From Xanthobacteraceae bacterium (GTDB taxonomy: Bacteria; Pseudomonadota; Alphaproteobacteria; Rhizobiales; Xanthobacteraceae), in the NCBI GenBank assembly GCA_019745775.1, contig JAIESR010000023.1:113313-177312 (forward strand): 64,000 nt of DNA, in the 5' to 3' direction. Position numbers and translations under genes: made by a program. Below are positions 1 to 7,959 of the stretch, one piece after another (position 1 is the stretch's first letter; the number at the start of each line of letters is the position of its first letter). The notes below the pieces were generated by a model. The model made no database searches, was not told the DNA's origin, and saw only the letters and a list, made by a program, of their open reading frames with translations.

Positions 1-114
1 GTGGGCGCGCTCGTGTTCGATCGCGCCGGCGCGGTACCGCTGTTGATCGCGGCCGGGCTGGCGCTGCCGGCAATGGCGCTGTGGTTCGCGCGCGAACTCA
101 AGCGCCACGACTGA
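1..114 (+). CDS. MFS-type transporter, C-terminal end only
   Basis: The window opens inside an open frame of 37 codons that ends in TGA at 112-114. The peptide has one hydrophobic stretch (about 17 residues, rich in Leu, Ala and Ile) followed by a short basic tail ending RELKRHD. This looks like the last membrane helix and cytoplasmic tail of a major facilitator superfamily transporter. The upstream part is outside the window, so substrate and start cannot be judged. It converges with popZ, 24 bases away. Confidence 0.55.
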   Translation: MGALVFDRAGAVPLLIAAGLALPAMALWFARELKRHD

Positions 115-138
115 GCGTGGCATTGTCGGGGGGCGCTG

Positions 139-795
139 CTACGTCCGCCCGCGCGACACGCGCTCGATCTCGGCGCGCACCAGCCGCTCGACCAGCCCTG
201 GCAGGTTGTCGTCCAGCCAGCTCTTGAGCATCGGCCGCAGCATTTCACGCACGAGATCCTCGAGCGTGCGCGCATTCTGCACGAGCACGGTGTGGGCGAG
301 CGTGTTGAAAGCGGAATCGACCGCCGACGTCGTCGAGGCCGAGAGCAGCGCGTCGGCGTCGGCCGCCGGCGCACGCCGCGGCGGAAGCGGTGGCGGCGCG
401 AACGGGCGCTCGTCGAACACCACGTCCGGCTGCCCGTCGATGGTGCGGAAGCCGCCGTCGGCCGGTTCCGGCTCCTCGGTCGCCATCGATTCGGTCAGTT
501 CAAGGATGTCCGGCGCCGGCGGCTCGGGCGGCGGCGCAGCGGTCTTGCTGAGGCTCGACAGCATCGCGTCGATGTCGTCCTGCCGCATCGCCGGGTCGGG
601 ATCCGGTGGCGGCGGGGGCGGCGCGGGCTTCGGTGGCGGGGGCGGCGCGGGCTCCGGCCGGGCAGCCACCGGCGGTGGCGGCACTTCGGCGGCCCTGGGC
701 GGCGATTTACCTGGATCGTCGTCGGCGATGATCCTTCGAATGGAGGCGAGAATCTCCTCCATCGTCGGTTCTTGTGCCTTGGCAGGCTGGTTCAT
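139..795 (-). CDS. popZ: PopZ-like cell-pole organizing protein (DUF2497)
   Basis: 218 residues. The N-terminus carries the conserved short helix of the family, EPTMEEILASIRRIIADDD, at about residues 9-27. A long acidic and proline-rich linker follows, with runs such as PPPPPKPAPPPPPP, and the C-terminal about 40 residues are amphipathic helices (LVREMLRPMLKSWLDDNLP) that match the oligomerization region. In alphaproteobacteria PopZ forms a polymeric hub at the pole that anchors the chromosome-partitioning machinery. The start is placed at 795 because the DUF2497 N-terminal motif begins just after it; the open frame runs on to 945 but those residues do not look like the family. The tolC-like gene just upstream is transcribed in the same direction, a common arrangement in the order. 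Confidence 0.85.
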   Translation of the reverse strand: MNQPAKAQEPTMEEILASIRRIIADDDPGKSPPRAAEVPPPPVAARPEPAPPPPPKPAPPPPPPDPDPAMRQDDIDAMLSSLSKTAAPPPEPPAPDILELTESMATEEPEPADGGFRTIDGQPDVVFDERPFAPPPLPPRRAPAADADALLSASTTSAVDSAFNTLAHTVLVQNARTLEDLVREMLRPMLKSWLDDNLPGLVERLVRAEIERVSRGRT

Positions 796-1046
796 CTTGC
801 CGCTTCCCCGCTCAGGTCCCCACGCCCTGAGGCGCACCATTTTTCCGACTCGGCGCGAATCAGCGTCGAAGCGTAGCGCGGTTTTCGGCCGAATGGGTCC
901 GGAAAGTGCACTCATCCAATGGTGAGAGCGACCTCGGACGCACACACCGGTTCCGCCAACCGATCGCGCGCGCGTCAGTGTCGAACGCCGGAGCTTCTAT
1001 TCATGACGAAGGTCAAACGCAAGTTCGTCGCTTGCGCAACGAACAC

Positions 1047-2531
1047 TTAGCGACCATCCGGTGTACGAACGCCGATCCATTTGTCGCGCACCTGTTGATA
1101 ATGCGTCATTGGATCGTAATTCGAGACGCCGAGCCCGAGCACCTGCGGCGACAGGCTGCCGACCGCGGCCAGCACCGTGTACGAGGCGACCACGCGGTCG
1201 CGCTGCGCGGTCACCAGCGAGGCGCGGGCATTCACCAGATCCTGTTGCGCGTTCAGCACGTCGAGCGTGGTGCGCTGGCCGACACGGGCTTCCTCGCTCA
1301 CGCCGTTGAGCGCGATCTCGGCGGCCGCCACCTGCGCCTGCGTCGATTCGATCTGCGCCTTGGCGGCCTCGAGCTGGCCCCACGCCTGCGTGACGGTCTG
1401 CTGCACCTGGTCACGGGCGGTGTCGAGATCGAGCCGGCGCTGGCCGAACGTCTCCTTGGCTTGGCGGATGGTCGCGTACTCGCCGCCGCCCTGGTAGAGC
1501 GGGACCGTCACCTGGGCGGTGACGGCGGCGCCAAAACTCTGCGCCGTAGCCAGCGAGTTGGTCGAGCCCTGGGTCCTGGTTGCCGCGCCCTGCAACGTTG
1601 CCGTCGGATAGAGCGCGCCCTCGGCGATCTTCACCTGATAGCTCGCGACATCGACGTTGTACATCGCGGTCGTGATCGAGGGGTGCTCGGTGCGGGCACG
1701 CGCCAGCGCGGCCGCCAGCGTCCGCGGCGAGAAGCGGTCGACGCCCATGGCCGTGACCAGCCGGCCGGGCTCGACGCCGATCACCTGCCGATAGACCGCT
1801 TTCGACGTGATGTAGTTCGATTCCGCGGTCAGCAACGAGGAACGGCCGGCGGCAAGCCGGGACTCTGCCTGGGCCACGTCGGTGCGCGTCACCTCGCCGA
1901 CATTGAAGCGATCGCGGGTCTGCCGCAGCGTCGCCTCGAGCACGGTCACGTTGTTGCGCTGAAGATCGAGCAGCGCAGTGTCGCGCAGCAGGTTCATATA
2001 GGCGGTGGCGGCATTGAGCAGCACGCTCTGCTCCGTCGAGCGCAAAGTCTCGCGCGCCGCGAACACCTGCGCTTCCGCTTGACGCGTCCGGTTGCCGGTC
2101 TGGAAGCCGTTGAACAGCGTCTGGGTGGCGGTGATGCTGTAGGTCGTGGCGCCGACGTCGCCGCAATTCCTGCTCCCCGGCGGATTGCAGATGTTGTTCG
2201 GCGCGGCGCGCGTCAAGCTTTCGAGATAGCTGTGGGTGTAGCTGGTGGTGCCGGTCACGCGCGGCCGATAACCGCCGAGCGCGATCGCGACGTTCTCATC
2301 GACTGCGCGGGTCGCGGCGCGCTGCGCATTGAGCTGGGGATTGTTCACGTAGGCCTGCGACAGCGCCGTATTGAGCGGCGTCGTACCGGGCACGCCGCCC
2401 TTGCTGCGGCGCTGGACGGCGACGTCCTGGGCCGCCGCGGTCGTCAGCCAGATTCCGGCAACAACCGACACGGCGACGAAGGCGATCACGCCCCGCCCGA
2501 CGCTGCCCGGTCGTCCTTGCCCCGGTCCCAT
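1047..2531 (-). CDS. TolC family outer-membrane efflux protein
   Basis: 494 residues. The N-terminus has a hydrophobic signal segment ending TTAAAQ near residue 35, followed by TPLNTALSQAYVNNPQLNAQRAA, the usual opening helix of TolC repeats. Two repeated halves of long alternating helices are visible, with the family phrases TDVAQAESRLAAGRSSLLTA and TLDVLNAQQDLVNARASLV. TolC proteins form trimeric outer-membrane channels for type I secretion and RND or ABC efflux. Start chosen at 2531, preceded by a GGGGGTTGG ribosome site and giving a proper signal peptide; the frame extends to 2666 without one. No inner-membrane partner is adjacent, so the cargo is unknown. Confidence 0.9.
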   Translation of the reverse strand: MGPGQGRPGSVGRGVIAFVAVSVVAGIWLTTAAAQDVAVQRRSKGGVPGTTPLNTALSQAYVNNPQLNAQRAATRAVDENVAIALGGYRPRVTGTTSYTHSYLESLTRAAPNNICNPPGSRNCGDVGATTYSITATQTLFNGFQTGNRTRQAEAQVFAARETLRSTEQSVLLNAATAYMNLLRDTALLDLQRNNVTVLEATLRQTRDRFNVGEVTRTDVAQAESRLAAGRSSLLTAESNYITSKAVYRQVIGVEPGRLVTAMGVDRFSPRTLAAALARARTEHPSITTAMYNVDVASYQVKIAEGALYPTATLQGAATRTQGSTNSLATAQSFGAAVTAQVTVPLYQGGGEYATIRQAKETFGQRRLDLDTARDQVQQTVTQAWGQLEAAKAQIESTQAQVAAAEIALNGVSEEARVGQRTTLDVLNAQQDLVNARASLVTAQRDRVVASYTVLAAVGSLSPQVLGLGVSNYDPMTHYQQVRDKWIGVRTPDGR

Positions 2532-2737
2532 CCAACCCCCACGCCACGACGCGGCTACCCCCGCGCGCCGCCCTGCTACCCGGACACGCGGAACCGTTGA
2601 TCCCGCCTTTAACCATAGGCGCCTGGAGCGCCTTCCGAAACCCCTTGGGAATTCGGCCGGGAACAATCGCGTGAAAAACCCGGGGCTTGCGCTTTCCGGG
2701 TCACACTCCGCTGTGGGAAACTAGGTTCCCTTGGGTA

Positions 2738-3400
2738 TCAGAATACAAATTGTGGGGGTTCGGCGAAGCCCGGCAGCGCCGGCGCCGCAGCGTCGAAGAT
2801 CGGCAGCGCACTCGCCTGCCCTGCGCTGGCGAGATGGAGCACCGCCTTGCTGGCAGGTCGGCGCCCGACGACCGCGACCAGCCGTCCCCCCTCCGCGAGC
2901 TGGCGCAAGAGCCGCTCGGGTACCACTTCGGCCGCGCCATTGACGAGGATCACGTCGTACGGCGCACCGGCGGGCCAGCCGCCGGCCAGCGGACCGCTGA
3001 CCACCTGGGCATTGCCGGCGCCGACCGCGGCGAGATTCTCGCGCGCATGGCGCGCCAGCGTTGCATCCTCCTCGAGCGCCGTCACCGTGCCCGCGAGCTT
3101 CGCCAGCAGCGCGCTCGAATAGCCGGTGGCGCAGGCAAGATCGAGCACCCGGTCCTGCGGGCCGACTTCGGCGGCCTGGACGAGCTTCGCCAGCACCATC
3201 GGCTTGAGAAGGCGCCGCGGCGGCGTGCCTTCAGTCACCGCCACGTCGAGATCGAGATAGGCGAGCGATGCGTTGCGCGCCGGCACGAAACGTTCGCGCG
3301 GCAGCTCCTGCATGGCGCCAATGATGCGCTGGTCGGTGACGTCCGCGGTGCGGACCTGACCATCGACCATCATGCGGCGCGCGGCGGCGAAATCGAACAT
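2738..3400 (-). CDS. Protein-L-isoaspartate O-methyltransferase-like protein
   Basis: 220 residues with a Rossmann methyltransferase fold. The S-adenosylmethionine motif I is VLDLACATGYSSA (about 85-97), and the N-terminal phrase DQRIIGAMQELPRERFVP is typical of the PCMT family, which repairs L-isoaspartate. The segment that in true PCMTs reads like GQTISQP and supplies the catalytic Ser reads EGTPPRRLLKP here (about 57-67), so the Ser is absent. It may therefore be a family member with another acceptor. It lies upstream of tolC in the same direction. Confidence 0.8.
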   Translation of the reverse strand: MFDFAAARRMMVDGQVRTADVTDQRIIGAMQELPRERFVPARNASLAYLDLDVAVTEGTPPRRLLKPMVLAKLVQAAEVGPQDRVLDLACATGYSSALLAKLAGTVTALEEDATLARHARENLAAVGAGNAQVVSGPLAGGWPAGAPYDVILVNGAAEVVPERLLRQLAEGGRLVAVVGRRPASKAVLHLASAGQASALPIFDAAAPALPGFAEPPQFVF

Positions 3401-3563
3401 CGGGAATCTCGGAAAATGGCGCGGATGACGCCCTCTGTATCAGCAAGGCCGGTGACAATTGCAAGGCGCCGCCAAAGGCGTCGCGTATAGATGTTGCCAG
3501 GGCGCTCCAAACGACCGCGAAGCGCGAATCGGCGGCGGCAACCCGCGACGGGCGGGAGCTTAG

Positions 3564-3592
3564 TTGCCCGTTGGGGATTGGTCCTGTATCAA
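3564..3592 (+). promoter_or_regulatory. Promoter of tRNA-Cys
   Basis: A -35 box TTGCCC (3564-3569) and a -10 box TATCAA (3587-3592) are separated by exactly 17 bases. The -10 ends 10 bases before the mature 5' end of tRNA-Cys, the expected distance for a stable-RNA promoter. Confidence 0.6.
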
Positions 3593-3602
3593 GCCGCCAG
3601 AC

Positions 3603-3676
3603 GGCCACGTGGCGGAGTGGTTACGCAACGGTCTGCAAAACCGTGTACCCCGGTTCAATTCCGGGCGTGGCCTCCA
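3603..3676 (+). tRNA. tRNA-Cys (anticodon GCA)
   Basis: Full cloverleaf with acceptor GGCCACG (3603-3609) pairing CGTGGCC (3666-3672), U73 discriminator as expected for cysteine, and an encoded CCA tail (3674-3676). The anticodon loop reads CTGCAAA, giving GCA. The T-loop GGTTCAATTCC is intact. Confidence 0.97.
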
Positions 3677-3897
3677 AAGCCTTCTAAAGCCTCAAGAACC
3701 CCAGCCCCCGGCCTTCGCCTGCGGTGCCCCATGCGGCCGCACGGACGAACCAGCTAACCCCGAAAGAAGTGAAGAGCTGATGAATGCCGCTATGCAGCAT
3801 GCGCTTGCTGCTATGCGGTAACTACTGATGATTTTGTTGGAATACCAGCCTATATCGAGTTTCAAGTGATTAACGAAAGAAAGAAGGACCTACCGCC

Positions 3898-4119
3898 ATG
3901 ACCACCATTGCCCTCTCCCAACTGGTTCACGAGGCCCCGGCCTTTTTCCAGCGGATTTCACAGCGTATCTCGGCCTTTTTCGACGGCATCGACGAGGCGC
4001 GCCTGATGGCCCATCGCTACAAGGCGCTTTCGCAGATGACCGACGCGCAGCTTGCTGCCCGCGGCCTCAAGCGCGAGGACATCCCGCAGGCAGTGCTCGA
4101 CCACAGCGTCCAGGCTTGA
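3898..4119 (+). CDS. DUF1127-like small protein
   Basis: 73 residues. An N-terminal amphipathic part is followed by YKALSQMTDAQLAARGLKREDIPQAVL (about 42-68), which has the spacing of the DUF1127 motif (L-x-M-x-D-x-x-L-x-x-x-G-[IL]-x-R-x-x-[IL]). Such short Arg/Lys-rich proteins are common in alphaproteobacteria and some affect phosphate and small-RNA metabolism; no role can be assigned here. An AAGGA site sits about 11 bases before the ATG. It stands alone between two tRNA genes. Confidence 0.75.
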   Translation: MTTIALSQLVHEAPAFFQRISQRISAFFDGIDEARLMAHRYKALSQMTDAQLAARGLKREDIPQAVLDHSVQA

Positions 4120-4201
4120 CAGCCTAAGGACCGCGCGGTCGGCGCCGAGGGCTCCCGAACCCCGCCTGACCAGCGGCGCGCCTGAGCGCCGCAGGGACAA
4201 A

Positions 4202-4235
4202 AATGCCGGCCGCGGACACTCCGTTGGCCGGCATT
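4202..4235. terminator. Inverted repeat, possible terminator
   Basis: A perfect 10-bp stem AATGCCGGCC (4202-4211) / GGCCGGCATT (4226-4235) with a 14-base loop lies 83 bases after the DUF1127 stop. Read on the minus strand the 3' arm runs into ATTTTTG; on the plus strand the following sequence is only GTCATAT. It could therefore terminate in the minus direction, or be a plain palindromic repeat. Confidence 0.4.
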
Positions 4236-4351
4236 GTCATATCTGAAAGGAGTGGCGTGTCTTATAGGGCGGGATCGCGGCCGGGGCATTTCGCGCTAGG
4301 CAATCCGAAACCGGTTTGTTAATACGCGGCTCCTTCCTCTGAGGCGATTGT

Positions 4352-4426
4352 TCCCCGGTAGCTCAGTGGTAGAGCAACCGGCTGTTAACCGGTTGGTCGC
4401 TGGTTCGAATCCGGCCCGGGGAGCCA
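4352..4426 (+). tRNA. tRNA-Asn (anticodon GTT)
   Basis: Acceptor TCCCCGG (4352-4358) pairs CCGGGGA (4416-4422), with G73 and an encoded CCA (4424-4426). The anticodon stem-loop CCGGCTGTTAACCGG gives GTT at 4384-4386. D-loop and T-loop (GGTTCGAATCC) are standard. Confidence 0.97.
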
Positions 4427-4643
4427 CTCAAATGGATCTGGTTTTCGTCGCCTTCTCGATCGAGGCCCGGCCCACACCGCCACCCAGTTCATGTGCGTAA
4501 TTTTTTCGGCCTTTGGCGGGCGCACCAGTCACCACCCTGCGAAGCGCTGCCTCTGGACCATGACCGCGCTGGCACTCATGGCCTGCGACGGGCGCGGCGG
4601 GAGGCCGTCCTAAAGGTAACGATGTGACCTGAAGGTCTGTTAC

Positions 4644-4671
4644 GCCGATCAAAGAAAGCCGATCAAAGAAA
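4644..4671. repeat. 14-bp perfect tandem duplication in an intergenic stretch
   Basis: GCCGATCAAAGAAA occurs twice back to back (4644-4657 and 4658-4671). The whole stretch 4427-4711 between tRNA-Asn and the lipocalin-like gene otherwise holds nothing I can call a gene. Confidence 0.7.
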
Positions 4672-4711
4672 AAAGCGGCGGTCCCTTCACGACGGGCTCG
4701 CGCAGTCAGCG

Positions 4712-5224
4712 TTATCGAATGCGCCTCCAGACGACATACGGGACGCCGCCGATCGCAGCTTTTGGACTGGTCGCCCGCATCTCATCTCCGGCCAGGGTGA
4801 AGTCACGCGGTTGATCCTCCCCATCCCAGTTGGGGAAGGTGCTGGCTTCAACACGCATCGAGACTTGGACGGTATCACCCTTCGCAGAGTTGACCTTGTA
4901 ACTGCCGAAGTAAGCGATCGACCCCTGGACGACCGCTTGATTTTCTTCGGCCGACCCTTTGACACGATTGTTCGACGCAAACTTCGGCAGTTGATCCCTC
5001 ATCAGAATGATCGAGAACTTTCCGTTTGCACTTAGCATCATCAGGCCACGAGGTTTGGACCCGAAGGCTTCAATCTTCTTGCCATCCAGTTCGACGTACT
5101 GAGACACCAAAGACCAGTCGCCGACGAGAGATTTGGCATTGCCGCTTTGCTCCGCCCCTGAGGGCGCATTGGACAGCAGCACGACTGCGCACGCGAAGAA
5201 CAACTTTCTTGATGCCCGATTCAT
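4712..5224 (-). CDS. Secreted lipocalin-like domain protein
   Basis: 170 residues. A clear Sec signal peptide occupies about residues 1-24 (basic start, LFFACAVVLLS core, cleavage near PSGAEQ). The mature part opens with LVGDWSLVSQYVE and contains PRGLMMLSANGKFSIILMR, both typical of the lipocalin-like family: a G-x-W near the N-terminus and a beta-barrel built from alternating strands. Family members bind small hydrophobic ligands or are of unknown function. It stands alone, so no pathway can be assigned. Confidence 0.75.
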   Translation of the reverse strand: MNRASRKLFFACAVVLLSNAPSGAEQSGNAKSLVGDWSLVSQYVELDGKKIEAFGSKPRGLMMLSANGKFSIILMRDQLPKFASNNRVKGSAEENQAVVQGSIAYFGSYKVNSAKGDTVQVSMRVEASTFPNWDGEDQPRDFTLAGDEMRATSPKAAIGGVPYVVWRRIR

Positions 5225-5317
5225 CGAACAAATTTCTCCCTGCGTTCCGGCCGCGCTGCCCTGGCCAATAAGGTCGTCGATTTACGCCACCAATTGAATG
5301 GAGCGCTCGGCTGCGTC

Positions 5318-6550
5318 CTACGCCGCCACGCCCCTCGCCTTCAGCCGTGCCTTCTTCTCCGGCGCGATCAGCGTATCGAGCTTGAACAGCTTGCGTGCGC
5401 TCTCGCCGAGGATGTTGCGCTTGGCCTGCTGGGAGAGAAACGGCAGGTCGTAGATCGTCGACGGCAGGTCCATGTCCCAGTGCGGATAGTCCGAGGCGTA
5501 GAGCAGCTGCGACTCGGCGTTGATCATCTTGAACGTCTCCTGGAGCATGGAGTGGTTGTTGATCATCTCCATCGGCTGGGTGCTGTAATACATCTCGCGC
5601 ATGTATTCCGACGGCAGCCGCTTGAGCGTCGGCGCCTCCGACGAGCGCATCATGTATTCGTTGTCGAGGCGCTGCATCACGAACGGAATCCAGGCGAGCC
5701 CGCTCTCGATCCAGATCGACTTGAGCCCCGGGAACCGCTCCGGAATGCCGTTCACCACCCAGTTGGTCATGTGCAGGATGTTGAACCACGAGAAGCCCAG
5801 CGCATGGATCGCGATGAACTTGTTCGAGATATTCATGCCCTGGTCGCCCCAGTTCGTCGCCGAATGGAAAGCGATCGGCAGGCCGCGCTCCTCGAGCGCG
5901 CGATAGAGCTTCATGTAGCAATTGTCGTAGAGCGGCTTGTAGCGCGCGGTCGTGACCAGGAAGCCGATCACGCCTTTGCGGCCCCCGAAGTCCTCGACCA
6001 TCTTCAGCGCCGCGTCCGGATCGTTCACCGGCAGGTAGAGCATGGACACCATGCGCGGCTCTTCCGCGAGGATCCGCTCGGTCAGCCAGCGGTTATAGGC
6101 GCGGGCGTACTGCACCTCGACCTGGATCACCGGATTGAGGCCGAGCCCGAGCATCGGCGTCGGGAAGATGCAGGCGACGTCGACGCCCATCGCGTCCATC
6201 CATTTGCGGGTCAGCCCGATGTCGCGATGCGGCGCGCCCGGCAGCCCCTGCTCGGTGGCGCGGTGCTGGTAGCGGGTGATGCGGCCGGCCATCTCCTGAT
6301 AACCGCCGGTCGAGCGCGGATGCAGCGTCTGGCCCTTCGAGAACTTGAAGTTGTCCCGCATGACCGGGTCGTCGATGTAATCGAAGATCTCCTTGTAGGA
6401 ACCGGTCTCGTAGTGATGCGAGTCGACATCGATGATCATGAAATCTTCGTACTTGCGATCTTCGGCCTGCTGCCTGGCATGCGCGAGCAGCCGGGAGGTG
6501 TCGAACTGCTCCGCGTTGGGATCGCGCACGATGGGAGTAATGATATTCAT
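5318..6550 (-). CDS. Amidohydrolase family protein (ACMSD-like), copy 1
   Basis: 410 residues, amidohydrolase_2 type TIM-barrel, the family that includes ACMSD and several aromatic-acid decarboxylases. Visible motifs are the N-terminal DVDSHHYE (about 41-48), LPIAFHSATNW with a barrel His, and near the C-terminus YASDYPHWDMD, which supplies the metal-binding Asp. It is the last gene of an operon with a Rieske protein and a 111-residue protein. It is clearly paralogous to the amidohydrolase at 38041-39258, sharing stretches such as SDYPHWD-DLPSTIYDLPFLS. The substrate is unknown; hydrolysis or non-oxidative decarboxylation of a ring-derived acid is the usual role. Confidence 0.88.
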   Translation of the reverse strand: MNIITPIVRDPNAEQFDTSRLLAHARQQAEDRKYEDFMIIDVDSHHYETGSYKEIFDYIDDPVMRDNFKFSKGQTLHPRSTGGYQEMAGRITRYQHRATEQGLPGAPHRDIGLTRKWMDAMGVDVACIFPTPMLGLGLNPVIQVEVQYARAYNRWLTERILAEEPRMVSMLYLPVNDPDAALKMVEDFGGRKGVIGFLVTTARYKPLYDNCYMKLYRALEERGLPIAFHSATNWGDQGMNISNKFIAIHALGFSWFNILHMTNWVVNGIPERFPGLKSIWIESGLAWIPFVMQRLDNEYMMRSSEAPTLKRLPSEYMREMYYSTQPMEMINNHSMLQETFKMINAESQLLYASDYPHWDMDLPSTIYDLPFLSQQAKRNILGESARKLFKLDTLIAPEKKARLKARGVAA

Positions 6551-6619
6551 TGGTGTTCTTCCCTTCTCGGTTTCTGCGCGGTTCCCGTCCGCGGGATTGG
6601 GATGAAATCTCGCTACGGC

Positions 6620-6955
6620 CTACGAGTGCGTCCCATCGACCCGCTGGTGCGGAGCGATGCAATTGCCGCTCATCGCCTGCCACATGGCGAGCTCGAACAT
6701 CTGCACATTCAGCGCATGGAGCAGGTCCGTGACGGTGACCATGGTTTCGGTGACGGTGAGCCCGCCGCCGCCGGTCGGCAGCGGCTTGCGCATGCCGTTC
6801 TCGGCCTTGAGCGCGTAGAGCCGGACCATACTGGCCATCAGGCTCCGCAGCTCATCGTCCGGAATTCGGTCGGGATCGGTGACCGCCGCGCCGAGCACCT
6901 CGGCGGCGCGCGTGAGCGCCTCGGCCGGGCGCTCCAGCACCTCAGATGACGACAT
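6620..6955 (-). CDS. Uncharacterized 111-residue protein between Rieske and amidohydrolase genes
   Basis: I do not recognise a family. The protein looks mainly helical: an N-terminal helix (SEVLERPAEALTRAAEVLG), a DDELRSLMASMVRLYALK helix, a glycine-rich turn PTGGGGLTV, then a hydrophobic helix with ETMVTVTDLLHALNVQMFELAMW. There is one Cys and no signal peptide. It is very probably real: an AAGGAGG site stands 5 bases before the ATG, the ATG lies inside the last codons of the Rieske gene (14-base overlap), and the frame fills the space to the amidohydrolase. It may be a subunit or chaperone of the encoded enzyme. The second Rieske/amidohydrolase pair in this window has no counterpart. Confidence 0.75.
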   Translation of the reverse strand: MSSSEVLERPAEALTRAAEVLGAAVTDPDRIPDDELRSLMASMVRLYALKAENGMRKPLPTGGGGLTVTETMVTVTDLLHALNVQMFELAMWQAMSGNCIAPHQRVDGTHS

Positions 6956-7310
6956 AAACGCCTCCTTCGCGCTGAACCACGTCGTGGCGCTTCAGCCGCA
7001 GTTTGGGATCTGGCGCGCATTCGCCGGTCTTCAGCTTGTATTCCCAGCCGTGCCAGGGGCAGATGATGTGCGGCTCACTGTCATCGTAAGTCTGCGCCAC
7101 GAACGACTTGTCCTCGGCGTAGATGTCCACGACCTTGCCGCGGATGATGCCCTCGCAGGCCGGGCCGCCCTGGTGCAGGCAGTGGTTCCGGTAGGCGTAG
7201 AAGGCGCCCTCGTGACGGTAGACGCCGACCTCGATCCGGTCCTGGCGGACAATCCGGACGTCGCCGTCCTTCATCTCGATTTCGTTACAGACAAAGACCT
7301 GCTGCGCCAT
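6942..7310 (-). CDS. Rieske [2Fe-2S] protein, copy 1
   Basis: 122 residues, one Rieske domain. The cluster ligands are in CLH (C44, H46) and CPWHG (C84, H87). The compact length and absence of a membrane anchor match soluble Rieske ferredoxins that feed or accompany oxygenases. Start taken at 7310, where MAQQVFVC aligns with the N-terminus of the second copy at 37662 (same length, 122 residues); an AGAAGGG stretch lies upstream. It is first in an operon with the 111-residue protein and the amidohydrolase. No Rieske oxygenase alpha subunit is nearby, so its electron acceptor is unknown. Confidence 0.88.
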   Translation of the reverse strand: MAQQVFVCNEIEMKDGDVRIVRQDRIEVGVYRHEGAFYAYRNHCLHQGGPACEGIIRGKVVDIYAEDKSFVAQTYDDSEPHIICPWHGWEYKLKTGECAPDPKLRLKRHDVVQREGGVYVVI

Positions 7311-7470
7311 CCTGCCCGGTTCCCTTCTTGTTTGTGTCGTTTGTGCAAATCCCACCCTTTGTAGTCATTCTAGCCCACTATCTCCCAGAAAAAAGAGCAA
7401 TGCCGCCACAGCTGGCTGCATTACTGCCTTCTGATTCAGGGGTGGCGTTCGCCTGGGAAGAACGGCGCGC

Positions 7471-7935
7471 TCAGGCCGCCAGGAGATCGTCGAGACGGTC
7501 GAAGCAGCTGCTCCAGCCGTCGAGGTGCCCGTGGCGTTCGCCATCCGACTGGAACGGCGTCTGGCGCATGGTCATGTGGGTCTTGCCGTCCCGCTCTGTG
7601 AGCGTGATCGACACCACCGTTTCGAGCCCGCGCTCGCCCTCTTCCTCCCAGGCGAACGTGAACACAAGCCGCTCGGGCGGCGTGATCTCGCGATAGACGC
7701 CGCCGACCCAGAGGTCGTTGCCGGTCTCGGCCGAGCGCAGGCAGGCGCGCCAGCGCCCGCCCGGCCGCACGTCCATGGCCAGGTCGCGGGCCGGATGCCA
7801 GCGCGGCCCGAACCATCGCGCGAGATGCTCGCGATCGGCCCAGGCCCGGAAGACAATTTCGCGCGGCGCATTGAACACGCGCTCGATGACAAGCTCGCGC
7901 CGTGCGCCCGATCCGATCCTGGCAAACGACACCAT
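7471..7935 (-). CDS. SRPBCC (AHSA1-like) domain protein, last gene of the ArsR operon
   Basis: 154 residues with the START/Bet v1-like fold. Recognisable phrases are ELVIERVFNAPREIVFRAWADREHLARWFGP (a typical AHSA1 opening), PGGRWRACLRSAETG, YREITPPERLVFTF and the closing helix LDGWSSCFDRLDDLL. These proteins bind hydrophobic ligands, and in ArsR-SRPBCC-VOC operons their physiological role is mostly unknown. The gene follows the other SRPBCC gene by 24 bases. Confidence 0.85.
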   Translation of the reverse strand: MVSFARIGSGARRELVIERVFNAPREIVFRAWADREHLARWFGPRWHPARDLAMDVRPGGRWRACLRSAETGNDLWVGGVYREITPPERLVFTFAWEEEGERGLETVVSITLTERDGKTHMTMRQTPFQSDGERHGHLDGWSSCFDRLDDLLAA

Positions 7936-7959
7936 GGCTCCTGCTCTCGCCTGCGGCCG

